Positions 33,630-44,566 are shown, numbered from the stretch's first letter. The stretch: 64,000 nucleotides of DNA from Canis aureus (GCF_053574225.1 NC_135623.1:7975426-8039425); one strand, 5' to 3'. Translations and numbers: made by a program. Notes: generated from the sequence alone by a model not told the origin.

Positions 33630-33744
33630 GTCACAGAGAGGGGACGCATCGTCCCCAAGGGTCCAATTAGAGGCTCGGTAGGAAGGCGGGACTCGGGAGG
33701 AAGAGCCACCTGTCGCTGGAAGGTTGAGAAGAGAGGAGAGCTAA

Positions 33745-33880
33745 GGGTAATTGGCACTTGCTCTGTGGCTGCCACTTTCACAACTGTCACCTCGTTTGTT
33801 GCAGAGTGCTCCCATTTCACAGAGGAGGAGCCCGAGGCTCGGAAACTGTCCCCTAGAGTCACTCGCCCCAGGACCTTGGG
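33745..33880 (-). mobile_element. MIR SINE, antisense, decayed
   Basis: CCATTTCACAGAGGAGGAGC, CCGAGGCTCGGAAACTGTCC and CACTCGCCCCAGGACCTTGG fit the reverse MIR core. CTCACACAGCTAGTTAGCAG at about 33951-33970 may be a second fragment. Confidence 0.55.
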
Positions 33881-34361
33881 GCTTTGATGATGCTTCTCGC
33901 CGCTCCTCGTCCACACCCCCCCTCCGCCACTAGCTCCTTATCCTTCAGAAGCTCACACAGCTAGTTAGCAGGAGGACCAAAAAGTTAGGTAACTAGTGGT
34001 TTCTGGGCTCCTGGCTTTCCAGACGGCCTTGGGTACCTTCTGAACTGGCAGGGAGATGAGGCCTGTGAGGCCAAGGACAGAGTCAGAACCCCTGGCCTGG
34101 CCCAGCTGGCCCAGCCAGCCGTGAGGCCTCTCTGGGTCCCCCTGCCTGGTGGTGGCCTCCAGGTCACAGAACTCTGTGACCTCCCCACCCCTTCCCTGCA
34201 CCCCTTCCCACACCATTCTAGAACCTACAACCCCACTCCCACCTCCGCCAAAGTCATTTGGGGTTCAGACTGTGAAGGCCTTTCTGAAGAGTCGGTCTCA
34301 TTTATTAGTGGGCGACCCCTGTGGGCCTCATGGTAAGGAGGACCAAAGTCTATTTTTTTCC

Positions 34362-34541
34362 TTTTTTTTTTTTTTTAAGATTTTATTTATTTATTCTTGA
34401 GAGACATAGACAGAGAGGCAGAGACACAGGCAGAGGGAGAAGCAGGCTCCATGGAGGGAGCCCGACATGGGACTTGATCCTGGGACCTGGGATCATGCCC
34501 TGGGTAGAAGGCAGACGCTCAACCTCTGAGCCCCCCCCCCC
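34362..34541 (-). mobile_element. SINEC, antisense, 5' end replaced by poly-C
   Basis: T-rich tail, AAGATTTTATTTATTTATTC, GAGGCAGAGACACAGGCAGA, CAGGCTCCATGGAGGGAGCC, CGACATGGGACTTGATCCTG, CAACCTCTGAGC, then 11 C instead of the usual CCACCCAGG end. Flanks AAAGTCTATTTT and AAAATCTATTTT suggest a target duplication. Confidence 0.93.
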
Positions 34542-34561
34542 AAAAAAAATCTATTTTCCCA

Positions 34562-35375
34562 GGTGGATTTTCTCAATCAACAGATACTAAAAGTTGTTAC
34601 TAATTTCTTGCAGGAGTCCTTAAATTCCCAAGGCCCGAACCATGACCTGGGGGCACCCTCGGGTCTTAGTAGGTCTTCTCAAAGGATTAATTTCCCAGAG
34701 CAAGCCAACCCAGGGCTGGGCACAAGGTCGGGGAGAGGGATAGGAAAAGCCCTGAGCCTAGATGGCAAGCCCTGAGGGACCTGGGGAGGGGTGGGGAGTG
34801 GGGGGGCTTTTGCTCTCTGAGTGTCCCGTCCCTTGTTGCCTCCTTCCCATTTCCTGCCCCCCTTCCTGCTGAGGCCTCCCGCCCTCGGATCAGATGGCCC
34901 TCCGCCAAGATCTGCCTCCTCCCTCCAGTCTCTACTGGGCCTTGGCTTCTGCTTGTCTTCTGAGCCGCCTTCATCCTGCCACTTGTGATTGATTTAACTT
35001 GACGTGGCTCTTGTAGCCCCTTGTGCATGAACACAGCATGAGTTATAGTCTGCTCCGCCCACCGGGGCCTGCCGGCGTAGAAGAACGGGTGGCGGAGGTT
35101 AGGCAGGTGCCCATTCCTTTCCTGGTCTCGGGCTGGGTCCCGGCCGGAGCACAGCAGGAGGGGCAGGGAAGGTGCCCCCACCCAGGCCCGCCCTGTCACC
35201 CTGGGCCCGTGAGCTCCCCACGCAGGAGCCTCCTTGTCACCTGGGTTCCTGATTCCTCGATACTTTGCAGATTTTGTGAAGGGGGGTCCGGCCCTGCTTT
35301 GGCATCTTCTCCCCCTTCCCTGGCCACACTGGGCCTCCCGCCTTAGCTCTGAGCCTTTCCTTCTGTTTTTGCCTC
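34562..35375. other. Unassigned GC-rich stretch
   Basis: No gene is recognised. CpGs are concentrated at about 35060-35170 (CGCCCACCGGGGCCTGCCGG region) but the patch is short. The 170-codon minus frame (34687-35199) has no known motif. Confidence 0.35.
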
Positions 35376-35437
35376 CTGCTGCTGCATAGTAAACTACCCC
35401 AAAACTTAGTAGCTTAAACCAGTGATAACCAGTGATA
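35376..35437 (+). repeat. Ancient interspersed repeat fragment (TACCCCAAAACTTAGTAGCTTAAA type)
   Basis: GCTGCATAGTAAACTACCCC and AAAACTTAGTAGCTTAAACC match a widespread old mammalian repeat whose name I cannot fix. It may continue after the SINE, at 35632-35710. Similar starts occur at 43015 and 59440. Confidence 0.45.
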
Positions 35438-35631
35438 TTTTTTCTTTTTTTTTTAATTTTTAAAAGATTTTATTTTATTTTTTTTATTAGAAAGAGAGTG
35501 AGCACAAGGGGGAGGGAGGGGCAGGCTCCCCACTGAGCAGAGAGCCCCACGTGGGGCTCAATCCCAGGACCCTGGGATCACGACCTGAGCCAGAGGCAGA
35601 TGCTTAGCCAACTGAGCCATCCAGGCGCCCC
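35438..35631 (-). mobile_element. SINEC, antisense
   Basis: T-rich tail, AGAAAGAGAGTGAGCACAAG, CCCCACTGAGCAGAGAGCCC, GACCCTGGGATCACGACCTG and CCATCCAGGCGCCCC at the right end. It resembles the older SINEC type rather than the youngest one. Confidence 0.94.
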
Positions 35632-36439
35632 TCTTCCTCCTACTTCTGTCTGGGTGGCTCTGTGCGTGTGTGGTGTGGCTGGGCTCGCTCCTGTAGCTGC
35701 TCTGAGCTTGCTCAGGCTGAGCCGGGAGCCCCAGGGGAGCGGGGTCCCACGCCTCAGCTCTGGATCCTGGTGATTCTCCAGTAGGCCCGACCCAGCTAGG
35801 ACACAGCACAGCCTTCTCTGGGTCCTGAGAGCGTGAAGGTGAAGCTGCCAGGTCTCCCGAGGCCTGGGCCAGCTCTGGCACGGCATCACATTTGCCACAT
35901 CCTTTGAGCTAAAGCAAAAATGAAAGGCAGCCAGATTCAAGGGGAGGGGAGGTGGACCCCACGCCTTGATGAAAGGAATGACAAAGTCACACTGCAAAGG
36001 GCTTAGGCCTCTTTAGAAATGACCCACTACCCCCTTCTTCATTTGCTTTGGAGGATAAAATACTCTTTTTGGAGACCTTTGTGAAATGGCTTCTGAGGAA
36101 GTATCCTGCCCAGGGGCGCAGTCAAGGGGTTTAGGGATTGGCGCCCTGGTCCCAGCCAGACCCAAAGCTCTGGGAGAGGCTGTTTGCAGAGTGGGGCTGC
36201 TGATGGCTGCTTCCAAGGACTGTGGACACCCACCTTCTTGATTAACGTGAACATCTTAGGGGGGACACAGTCCTTGAATTTCACAAAGGTCTTTCTTAGC
36301 ATCCAAGTCCCGATGTGCGTGCAAAGCCTCAGACACCACTCAGATCTTGCTGATTTTTTTTCCTGGAGTTTTCTGAGCATTAATCCCCCTATGAAAACAG
36401 ATCTGATTTTTTTTTTTTTCATTTTCAACCTGTGTTTCT
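35632..36439. other. Unassigned non-coding stretch
   Basis: No gene is recognised. Frames of 107-139 codons on the minus strand overlap the adjoining SINE and have no domain. Confidence 0.4.
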
Positions 36440-36456
36440 TGAGCTAGAAATGTTCT

Positions 36457-36634
36457 TTTGGTGGTGGTTGTTGTTTTAAGATTTTATTTATTCATGAAAG
36501 ACACAGAGAGAGAGGCAGAGGGAGAAGCAGGCTCCATGCAGAGAGCCCGATGCAGAACTCGATCCCGGGTCTCCAGGATCACGCCCTGGGCCCAAGGCAG
36601 ATGCTAAACAAACCGCTGAGCCACCCAGGTGTCC
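36457..36634 (-). mobile_element. SINEC_Cf-type, antisense, with 17-bp target duplication
   Basis: TGAGCTAGAAATGTTCT (36440-36456) and TGAGCCAGAAATGTTCT (36635-36651) flank it with one mismatch. The body contains GATTTTATTTATTCATGAAA, CAGGCTCCATGCAGAGAGCC, ACTCGATCCCGGGTCTCCAG and CCGCTGAGCCACCCAGGTGT. The tail is unusual: GGTGGTGGTTGTTG interrupts the T run. Confidence 0.96.
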
Positions 36635-36950
36635 TGAGCCAGAAATGTTCTAAAGCATTTTTTGTTTTAGGTTTTGGGTGTAGAAAGTAGGAATTTTGTT
36701 TTAGGTGTAGAAATTAGTATTGTTTTGATTCATAAACAATAGAAATGAATCCTTGCTAATTTTTTTTTAAAAGAAGAAATGTATTAATTGGGAAATAAGA
36801 CAATTTTGTTTAGGGGCCTGCAGGAAGTTCAAATATGAGTGGCAGGAGAAGAAAGGGAAGGAGGAAAGCAGAAAATGAGCCTGGAAAGGGAGCCATATAC
36901 CAGACAATGGAAGGCCCTGAGTGCATCTGAGGAGTTGGGGTTAGAGCTGG

Positions 36951-37160
36951 AGAAAAAATGAGTGGGAAATATCAGAAAGGGAGACAGAACATGAGAGACT
37001 CCTAACTCTGAGAAATGAACTAGGGGTGGTAGAAGGGGAGGTGGGTGGGGGGTGGGGGTGACTGGGTGATGGGCACTGAGGTGGACACTTGATGGGATGA
37101 GCACTGGGTGTTATCCTATATGTTGGCAAATTGAACACCAATAAAAAATAAAAATATATA
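36951..37160 (+). mobile_element. Canine-type L1 3' UTR end, sense
   Basis: GTGGGAAATATCAGAAAGGG, GAGACTCCTAACTCTGAGAA, ACTAGGGGTGGTAGAAGGGG, GATGAGCACTGGGTGTTATC and TGTTGGCAAATTGAACACCA followed by an A-rich tail. Only about 200 bp of 3' UTR is present. Confidence 0.92.
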
Positions 37161-37174
37161 TAAGAGCTTATAAA

Positions 37175-37276
37175 TCAGTGTTTTCCAAACTGGGTTACCG
37201 GAACCCAGTGGCCTAGGAAATGTTGATAGATGTCTTTTAAGTAAAGGATTCCATGACCACATAAGTTTGGGAAATC
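37175..37276. mobile_element. Possible short hAT-type MITE
   Basis: CAGTGTTTTCCAAACTG at 37176-37192 and AAGTTTGGGAAATCT at about 37263-37277 form imperfect terminal inverted repeats about 100 bp apart. No coding capacity. Confidence 0.4.
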
Positions 37277-37320
37277 TATCATCTATCCATCCATGTATCT
37301 ATCATCTATCTATCATCATA
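37275..37320. repeat. (CTAT)n/(CATC)n microsatellite
   Basis: Imperfect tetranucleotide run, CTATCATCTATCCATCCATG then CTATCATCTATCTATCATCA. Confidence 0.9.
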
Positions 37321-38394
37321 TAGTTGTCTCTTGGAAGATCATCAGGACATTAAAGGCTCTGAGAAGTTCTGCAGTAAAGAAAACAAGGAAGTAGACCAAT
37401 TGGGTAGGTGAAATGATGCTCCAGGTGAGAAATGCCCAGTGCTCTCTGTCCATGGGCTAGAAAGGGAGGATTTTCCCCATACCAACCCCAGAGCAGACAT
37501 AACCTAGCCAGCCCTACAGGGTATTCCAAGAATAAAGCACTTTAATACTGTGAAAAAGGCATACTCCAAAGAGAGGGGCTTGGTTGTAAAGACACTAGAA
37601 AGGAATGTAGCTTGTATAGCAAGTAAGCTCTCTGACAAAATGCTAATTTTTAAAAAATAAGCTCAGTATTTCCAGAGCCCTTAGTTCCCTTTGGCTTTTG
37701 CTGAAAATAATCAGTTTTTCCAGAATGTGACTTTTGCTGCCATGATTGAACATGCTTGCACTCTTAGTTCTAGAAGGGCAAAATAATCCCCCTCCTCCTC
37801 ACTGGTTCTCTTTAATTCTTTTAAATGAAATGAAGTGTCTCAATGAAAACCTCTCTCTCTTTCTGCCTCCTAGAAGAAGGGAAAGGGGAAAGTCTCCCAG
37901 AGGAATTCATCTTGGATAGAAACACAGAGTGTAGGCTGGGGCCCCTGAGATGGAGACTTGGGGCCTGGAGAGAGGGTGTTTGGCTCTGCTCGCCGTGAAG
38001 CTGCAAAGCCTATCACCTGTGGGCTTCCGGAGCCAGTCCTGAAAGTTCTGGGGAGTGACTGCAGCCAAGCTCTGGTTAGAAATGAGCAGAGGAGTCTGGA
38101 GCCTCAGCTGGGGCCTCCCGCTGGTGAGGACAGCCTTGCCCAGGTGTGGGCTTTGGTACTGGGTGCCCCGTGTTCCTCAAGAATGTTCCGGCAAAGACAC
38201 CTCCACCTCAGGAGGAGCCTAGGTAGGGAGGACTCTGGGTGACAAAGAAGGGTCTCATTTGATGATGACTTTTTTGCCATGGCCACCCTGGCTCCCACTA
38301 GGGGAGAGAAAGGGAGAGGAAGACTCCCCCCCCCGCCCCCATCAATTCCACAACATAGCTTCTGGACGGATCAGAGAGAGAAAAGTAGGAGCAT
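37321..38394. other. Unassigned non-coding stretch
   Basis: No gene or confident repeat. A short C-run is at 38326-38338. Confidence 0.4.
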
Positions 38395-38515
38395 GGAGGC
38401 CAACACCTATTAGGTACCTACTTTATGCCAAAAACTTGCAGCGTGCGTGTGTTTTGATCCACATTGGGCCTCCGTGTGAGCCTATGAAGTACTTACTAAT
38501 TTTAGGGAAGAGTAC
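38395..38515 (-). mobile_element. MIR/L2-end repeat, antisense
   Basis: CACCTATTAGGTACCTACTTTATGCCAAAA is the reverse of the shared MIR/L2 3' end. GAGCCTATGAAGTACTTACT follows where MIR reads GAGGTAGGTACT. Confidence 0.6.
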
Positions 38516-39479
38516 ATACCGTTGTTTTAAAAACTCATTTCATTTTATTAATGATGCAATAACATGTTTATTTTAGAAAATTTAGAAAATATAGAAAGTG
38601 TGGAGGAGAGACCTGGTAAGGGCCAGGCTAGTAAGTTGTGGTGTGTATATTTGAGCCGGAGAAGGGTCCCGGCGCGTGCTGGCCCTCCGTCCTCAGCCGG
38701 CATTCACTCACTCGGCCAGCACTGGGGAGCGCTTTCTGTACATCATCGATTACATCAGCTGATTTAATTTTCCGGGGAAAGAATCTATCAGGAGGCAAGC
38801 TTAGTGGCAGGACTGGGCTGTATTTCCAATATACTTACAGAGAGGTGCGGACGTGCGTACAGATGGGTGTTCACACGAGGGTGAGGATGCACACATGGAT
38901 TTCCTAGCCGTACCCACCAGCAGTGACACTCTGGTACAAATGAGCGCACCCAGTGCCAGATCGTAGTTTCCAAGCACCATTTTCCAGTAAAAGGAACCAG
39001 AACTGCTTGGAGAAATGGCTGATTCTGGGGGCTGGGCAGGGAATATACAAAATGAGCCTGAAACACCTTGTATGTAGTTCCAGAAGGTAGGGAAGTGCTT
39101 CAGAACAGAAACAAACACAAAGCAGAAGATCGAGATTTGCCTAAAGGACACAAGGACACAAGGGCCAATTTGATTGGCCAAAGCCAGAATCATGAAAGCA
39201 GCAAAAGTACATCATGATTGTTTGGGATTATAATCCAAAGGATGCATGAATACATTTATCATGAATAATCGAATGAGTGAGTAAATATGGAAGAAGGCTC
39301 AGATCTCCTTTACAGAATTGCATCTCATGTGTGCTGCTCCCAGCAGATGGAGCTTAAATCTCCTTCCCTTGATGGGGATGGGGCGGGGGGATGGGGGGCA
39401 GCTAGACTCAGTGACTCGCTTCAAAAGTGGAGAGGGCGGTGGGGAGAACAGCATCGTCATAGTTAACCTACCAGAAACC
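38516..39479. other. Unassigned non-coding stretch
   Basis: No gene is recognised. About 38540-38600 is A-rich with ATTTTAGAAAATTTAGAAAA, possibly the edge of an old LINE. Confidence 0.4.
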
Positions 39480-39995
39480 ATCCTAACTAAGTGATCAAAG
39501 TTGACATCACCAGTTCTTACGCATGGTGCTCTCATGTGACCCCAGAAATAGGGCAAGGGGAAGAGCACTTCAGCCCTGTGGTGTTCTTCCCGAAAGCCTA
39601 TCACCCAAGACTAATCATGAGAAAACATCAGACAGACCCAAATTGAGAGACAGCCTGCAACAGACTCAACCTGTACTCTCCAAAAATATCGTGGGTGAGA
39701 AGCAAGGGATGAATGAAGACTCACAGATTAGAGGTTAGGGAGGAGACGTGACAGCCAAGTGCGATGTGGGATCCTGGTTTAGATCCCGGAACTGAAGAAG
39801 GACGCTAGTGGAAGAACCAGTGAAAGCCAAACGAAGTCTAGGTGTCAGTTAATAGTTCATCGTTTTAGTTTTGGCAAACGTACCCTGGTTAGGGGAGATG
39901 GTGACGTGGATGGAAGCTGGGCGAAGGGTCTACGGGAACTCTGTACTATTTTTGCCATTTTCCTGTGAATGTAAAATTATTCCAAAGTAAGATTT
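39480..39995 (+). mobile_element. Ancient L1 3' end, sense
   Basis: GTGGGATCCTGGTTTAGATC, CTGAAGAAGGACGCTAGTGG, AGTTAATAGTTCATCG, ACGGGAACTCTGTACTATTT, TTGCCATTTTCCTGTGAATG and TAAAATTATTCCAAAGTAAG follow the 3' end of an old L1. Confidence 0.65.
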
Positions 39996-40099
39996 TGCAA
40001 ATAGGCAATGCGCCAAAGAAATACGAAACCCCAGTGAACGTGGGAAAGGTTCAGCTTGCCTAATCATAAAAAAGGGGCAAGTTACAATAATGAGATGCC

Positions 40100-40735
40100 A
40101 TTTTGACCCGTCAGCTTGCCAAGCTTTTGACTATAAATCCTAAAACTCGTAGAGTTGTGCCAGGCACGGGTCTCAAACACTCTAAACAACCCCTTTTATT
40201 TTATTTTATTATTATTTTTTTAACAACCCCTTTTAAAAGTAAAAGTTGCTACAAATATCCTGGAAGCAGCATGGAGGTTTATAGGTAATAATTGTGCTTG
40301 TTTACCTGTTAATTTCGCCTCTCGGGAATTTATACTACTAAAATAATCACTGAGATGGATAGAATTGCCTAGAAAGATGCTCTCCACACCGTTGTTTGCA
40401 ACAGTAAAACAATCCAAACATACAAGAAGGTGGGAATTGGTCCTGTACATTCCGATGCATAGACAGTGACCTGCCAACGTAGCAAATAAAAATGGTATCG
40501 TATAATACCGTTGAACAAATGGGAAGATAGTCATGATATGATAAGTGAGAAAAGATGCATATGCAGGATGATAGAAATTTAGGGGAAAATATATTACGTG
40601 TGTGTAAACATATTTAAAAATATCAAAATGCTTGTAAGAGCAATTTCTGAGTGGTGGGATTACCAGTGGTTTCTATTTTCTTCGTTGCGGTTTTCTATGT
40701 TTTCAAATTTTTTTGCGCCTCAAAGGGCCTGCATG
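40100..40735 (+). mobile_element. Ancient L1/HAL1-type 3' region, sense
   Basis: GAATTTATACTACTAAAATA, CACACCGTTGTTTGCAACAG, TAAAACAATCCAAACATACA, GATATGATAAGTGAGAAAAG, TTCTGAGTGGTGGGATTACC and TTTCTATGTTTTCAAATTTT keep an old LINE 3' order. A short ATTTT run interrupts it at 40195-40220. Confidence 0.6.
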
Positions 40736-40849
40736 CTGAGCCCCTCTTGGGGGTGGGGGTCACAGTGCCCCTGTTACCATAGGAAAGGTTCTGAGTCGTA
40801 CGGGACAGAAGTCTTTCCGCTTCAGTAGCTCAGTCTTCCCTGGATTTAT

Positions 40850-40945
40850 TTGATCACGTTAATTTTTCTCGTGGCTTTATTCCCAGAACTGGGCCTAGCA
40901 CGTAGTTGGTGTCCATTATATGTTTTGAGAATAAATGAGTGAATA
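40850..40945 (+). mobile_element. L2 LINE 3' end, sense
   Basis: TTATTCCCAGAACTGGGCCTAGCACGTAGTTGGTGTCCATTATATG and GAATAAATGAGTGAATAT match the terminal L2 segment. Confidence 0.75.
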
Positions 40946-41149
40946 TATGCTTTTCACTGATGGGAGATGCACAGCACAGCGTCCTCCCACCTGCTCTAGT
41001 GGCCTCTCCAGGGGGCAGCTTCTCTGCCTCTCTGTGCGTGACCTGCGGAGATCAGTCATGGGACACCGAGACCAAGCCATGGGCAGAGACGGGAAGGACC
41101 AGGGAAGTGGCCAGATTTAAGGAAAGGACCTTCAGAACCGACCGAGCAG

Positions 41150-41345
41150 GGCAGCCCCGGTGGCCCAGCCTTTTAGCACCTGCCTTCAGCCCAGGGTGTG
41201 ATCCTGGGGTCCCAGGATCGAGTCCCACGTCGGGCTCCCTGCATGGAGCCTGCTTCTCCCTCTGCCTGTGTCTCTGCCTCTCTCTCTGTCTCTCATGAAT
41301 AAATAAATAAAATCTTTAAAAAATAAAAAAATAAAATAAAATAAA
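41150..41345 (+). mobile_element. SINEC, CCCCGGTGGC subtype, sense
   Basis: GGCAGCCCCGGTGGCCCAGC, CTGCCTTCAGCCCAGGGTGT, CAGGATCGAGTCCCACGTCG, GGCTCCCTGCATGGAGCCTG and AATAAATAAATAAAATC, then an A-rich tail with AAATAAAATAA repeats. Confidence 0.96.
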
Positions 41346-42312
41346 GAGCTGTCTGAGCCTCAGACTCAAGCCATGAGTAGGGTTACTCTGCAAATAGGGA
41401 GCCTCCCAGATGAAGCAGAGGAAGCCCAGAAAACTGGTCAAGGTGTCAGGAGGGATGAGCATTCCTGGGAACAGACTGCACGGATGTGCTAGGAAGGCCC
41501 GGGGGAGGGTGACAGGGCCCACGTTCCCAGAACCCGAGCTCTCTGTGGTGGCCCGTGATTCAGAGTATGCCCGCAGGCTTCATGGCACACAGGGCAGGAG
41601 CCGTGCGGGCCGCCCACTCCTGTGTGGGCCAGTACTGAGGCTGGGGAAGTTCTTCCTTAGGTTGAACTGAGATTCTCCTCCCTGTAACCTCGGGGGGTTG
41701 TCCAGCCATCCTGCCATATATGGTGGCCATCCATGTCCGGAAGAACGGAATGCAGAGTCCCTGAGCCTTCTCCTCTCCTGCGGGTCATCTCCCTGTCCTC
41801 TAGGGACACACTCTGTCATCGCAGGGTGCTGGGGGTGGCAGTAAATGCACTCAGGCTACCTGGCACTTCCTGGAATGGTGCTGCTAGTTCTTCCGTTGTC
41901 CGTCCGGCTGTCTTCGGCACCTGCACGGAGCTTGAGCTGAGCTGCCGTGGTGTACATCTGAATCGCCTGGAAGCTGTCCTCTCTCTACATCAGAGTTATG
42001 GTGGAAGGGAAGACCTAGGCCTGATTTCTGCAAGGCTGCCCACCTCCCCCCAGCTCCCTGTCCTTGCAACAGCTGTTTCCCTGCTCTCGGCACTTGGTGG
42101 CCACCAGAAGGATAGGTTTCAGGATGGCAGCGGCTGGGTGTTTTCCTCTTTGCTTCATGTGAGCCTCCTGTCTTGGGGCTTGAGCACCTGCTCCTACAGC
42201 CTGGAAGGGAGCTGGGGAGGGGTAGGTGGCCACAGGCAGGGCCATGGTGGGCAGAAGTTACAGCCCTAGAGAAGGTTTCCATGAGCACTAGGGAGGCTGG
42301 AAGGGAGGTGGG
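41346..42312. other. Unassigned GC-rich stretch
   Basis: A 178-codon plus-strand frame (41733-42269) and a 145-codon minus frame overlap each other; neither has a recognisable domain. About 41955-41985 resembles a fragment of a MER5-type element. Confidence 0.35.
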
Positions 42313-42790
42313 ATTGCACATTCATTCATGCACTCAGAAGACATTTCCTGGGACATGTATTGAGGAGATAGTGTGCCCAAGAGCAGCCCCGTTGCTTTGC
42401 GGGAGCCCTCATCCTCTCCCAAGGACATGGGAGATGAAGCTGTCTCAGAGGAGGTTCCCTGACAACTTTTATGCCCAGATGCCAGAGACCGAGATGAATG
42501 ACATAGCTCCTGCCTCCAGCCACCCAGGACCTAAGAGGTGCAGGCGGACAAGTAAATGATGACATGATGGAAGTGCCCTGGTAGATATTTGGGAGCACAC
42601 AGTACCGAAAAAATGGTCACTTTTTTCTGGTGAGGGGGGTGGAGAGTGTGTCTGGAAGGGCTTACTGGAGGCGGTGTCCTTTGAGCAGGGTCTGGAAAGC
42701 AGAGAGGTATTCCCAGGCAGTCTGTGGAGGGGCACTGAGGAGAGGGCAGAGGGTGTGATGTCTGAGAAAAGCATGATGCTTGAGGAAATT
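42313..42790 (-). mobile_element. L2 LINE, antisense, part 1
   Basis: CATTCATTCATGCACTCAGA, TTCCTGGGACATGTATTGAG, GTGCAGGCGGACAAGTAAATG and GGAAGGGCTTACTGGAGGCG resemble the reverse L2 3' region. It continues at 43440 after an A-rich and unrelated insertion. Confidence 0.6.
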
Positions 42791-42956
42791 GAAAATAAAT
42801 AAGCAGGTTTGGAGGCAGGGTTTGGGAGTGGGGAAAGGAAATGTGTGTGGGGGGAGATGAGCAGGAGACAAATTAGGAGATGGCTTGTATGTCTGCTGTA
42901 TTGGACAGCATTAGATTTTCTACACATAACAACAAATTAGAATAACAGTGGCATAA

Positions 42957-43013
42957 AATGAAATAAAATAAAATAAATAAAAAATAAAATAAAATAATAA
43001 AATAAAATAAAAT
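42957..43013. repeat. A-rich (AAAAT)n tract
   Basis: AAATGAAATAAAATAAAATA and variants through 43013; possibly the left edge of an inserted element. Confidence 0.93.
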
Positions 43014-43014
43014 A

Positions 43015-43435
43015 TACAGTGGCTTAGACTCATAAGGATTTATTTTCTTTCGTCATAGAGCACCCAAAGTAGCCAGCCTAGACTTGGTAAATGGTGATTC
43101 CCACCATATAAGCAATATCCCAAACTCCTGCCCTCCAGTCCCTCCATCCACAGGGCATGGCAAAGTCACCTCAAAGTCACCTCATGTTCCAAGATAGCTA
43201 CTAGGGTGCCAGCCATCACATCCGTTTTACGTAAAGGGACAAGAGAAAGGCAGAAGGGCATGCAGCGCTCTGTGCCTCTTTCAAAGAGCCTCCTTGGTGG
43301 TTCCACCCTAGTGATTTGCACCTACGTCTCATGGGCCAAGGCACAGCTCCCTAGCTGCAAGGAAAGAGGGGAGGTGGGAGCTTGCAAAACAAAATGCCTC
43401 ATTTCAGCAAGGCTTTCTTTCAAAGGTCAAAAGGG
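43015..43435 (+). repeat. Ancient interspersed repeat (CAGTGGCTTA type)
   Basis: CAGTGGCTTAGACTCATAAGG and GGATTTATTTTCTTTCGTCA at the left, CATGTTCCAAGATAGCTACTAGGGTGCCAGCCATC in the middle, and CTAGCTGCAAGGAAAGAGGG near the right match an old repeat present in many mammals. I cannot fix its name. It splits the antisense L2. Confidence 0.5.
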
Positions 43436-43439
43436 ATTT

Positions 43440-43960
43440 TTCTGTCACAGAAAGGGACTAGGGCGTTCCAGGGAAAAGCAGCAGGTGCAAAGGTGAGCGG
43501 CTAGGAAGGACCATGGGCTGTCGGGGGAACAGAGAGTGGATCTGAGTAGCTGTGTGTTTAGCACACAGTGTACACAGTGTAGCCTGTGTGTGTGTGTGTG
43601 CGTGTGTGTGTGTGCGTGTGCACGGATACCCGGCTGGGTGATGGGAAGGGGGTTGGGCTGGGTTCTGGGAGGGGGGACGGGGCTGGACCCTAGGGACTGG
43701 AACACGCGGAGTTTGGACTGCGTTCTGCAGGGAAGAGTGACTCATGCAGACGTTCAGGCAGTAAGTCCATCAGATACAGGTTTTTCGCAGATGCGTCTGA
43801 ATGCTGCTGACCGAGACCGCGGGCTGGGAGCGCTGGGGTCGGCATGGGTGCATCTCGTCATTGGCGGGGTGGGGAGGGAGCATGCGGCACCCTGGGGTGG
43901 GCGTGGGGACCAGGGGGATGAAGCTGCCTTGGTGTGGAGGGGCCTGGAGACGTGCCATGG
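43440..43960 (-). mobile_element. L2 LINE, antisense, part 2
   Basis: GGCGTTCCAGGGAAAAGCAG, CAGGTGCAAAGGTGAGCGGC and the later AACACGCGGAGTTTGGACTG are typical antisense L2 phrases. A (TG)n run interrupts it. Confidence 0.6.
43585..43620. repeat. (TG)n microsatellite with CG interruptions
   Basis: About 18 dinucleotides with CG replacing TG at 43601 and 43615. Confidence 0.96.
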
Positions 43961-44099
43961 TAAGAAACAGGGAGTCCCGAAGATTTTGTAGACGGGCTTC
44001 CCAAATACGGATTTTTCCACGGCCGGTGGGTGCCTGTTTCCCACAAGGGAGCTCGGTCTTGCTTTTTGGAGGAGGAAAAAAAAAAAGGAAACTCCTTTT

Positions 44100-44260
44100 A
44101 CAGAGTACTTCCACAAACTTCATATCTCATTTTGCAGATCGGAAGACAGAAGCACAGAGAGGTTAGGCTACATGTCCCCAGTCACACAGCTAGGAAGTGC
44201 AGATCCAGTGAAACCAGTTCCACCAGTCACGTCTGACACTGGAGGCAGAAGACAGCACCT
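44100..44260 (-). mobile_element. MIR SINE, antisense
   Basis: CATATCTCATTTTGCAGATC, GCACAGAGAGGTTAGGCTAC and CCAGTCACACAGCTAGGAAG are the reverse MIR core. Confidence 0.8.
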
Positions 44261-44393
44261 GACCCTGTTTCACCGAAGGCTTGTTTTCATTCCAAGGGAT
44301 TTAAAAAAAATTTTATTGGCCTTATGTTACCTCGGATTTGACCTGAGTGTCATATGTCAAACTGTCCAGTGACAAGTCAAGTGTTCCTAAGAC

Positions 44394-44566
44394 TTTTTTT
44401 TTAATTTTTATTTATTTATTCATGAGAGACACAGAGAGAGAGGCAGAGACACAGGCAGAGGGAGAAGCAGGCTCCTTGTGGGGAGCCCGATGCGGGATTC
44501 GATTCCAGGACCCCAGGATCACACCCTGGGCCGAAGTGGATGCTCAATGGCTGAGCCACCCAGGTT
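44394..44566 (-). mobile_element. SINEC_Cf-type, antisense
   Basis: TTTATTTATTTATTCATGAG, GGCAGAGACACAGGCAGAGG, GAGCCCGATGCGGGATTCGA, GACCCCAGGATCACACCCTG and CTGAGCCACCCAGGTTCC. Flanks TCCTAAGACTTTT and TCCTAACATCTTTT suggest an imperfect target duplication. Confidence 0.95.

Noticed and set aside
33341..33916. 191-codon minus and 166-codon plus frames with a Gly or Pro run
   Set aside because: Both run through the poly-C homopolymer and a MIR copy. The Gly/Pro run is the homopolymer itself.
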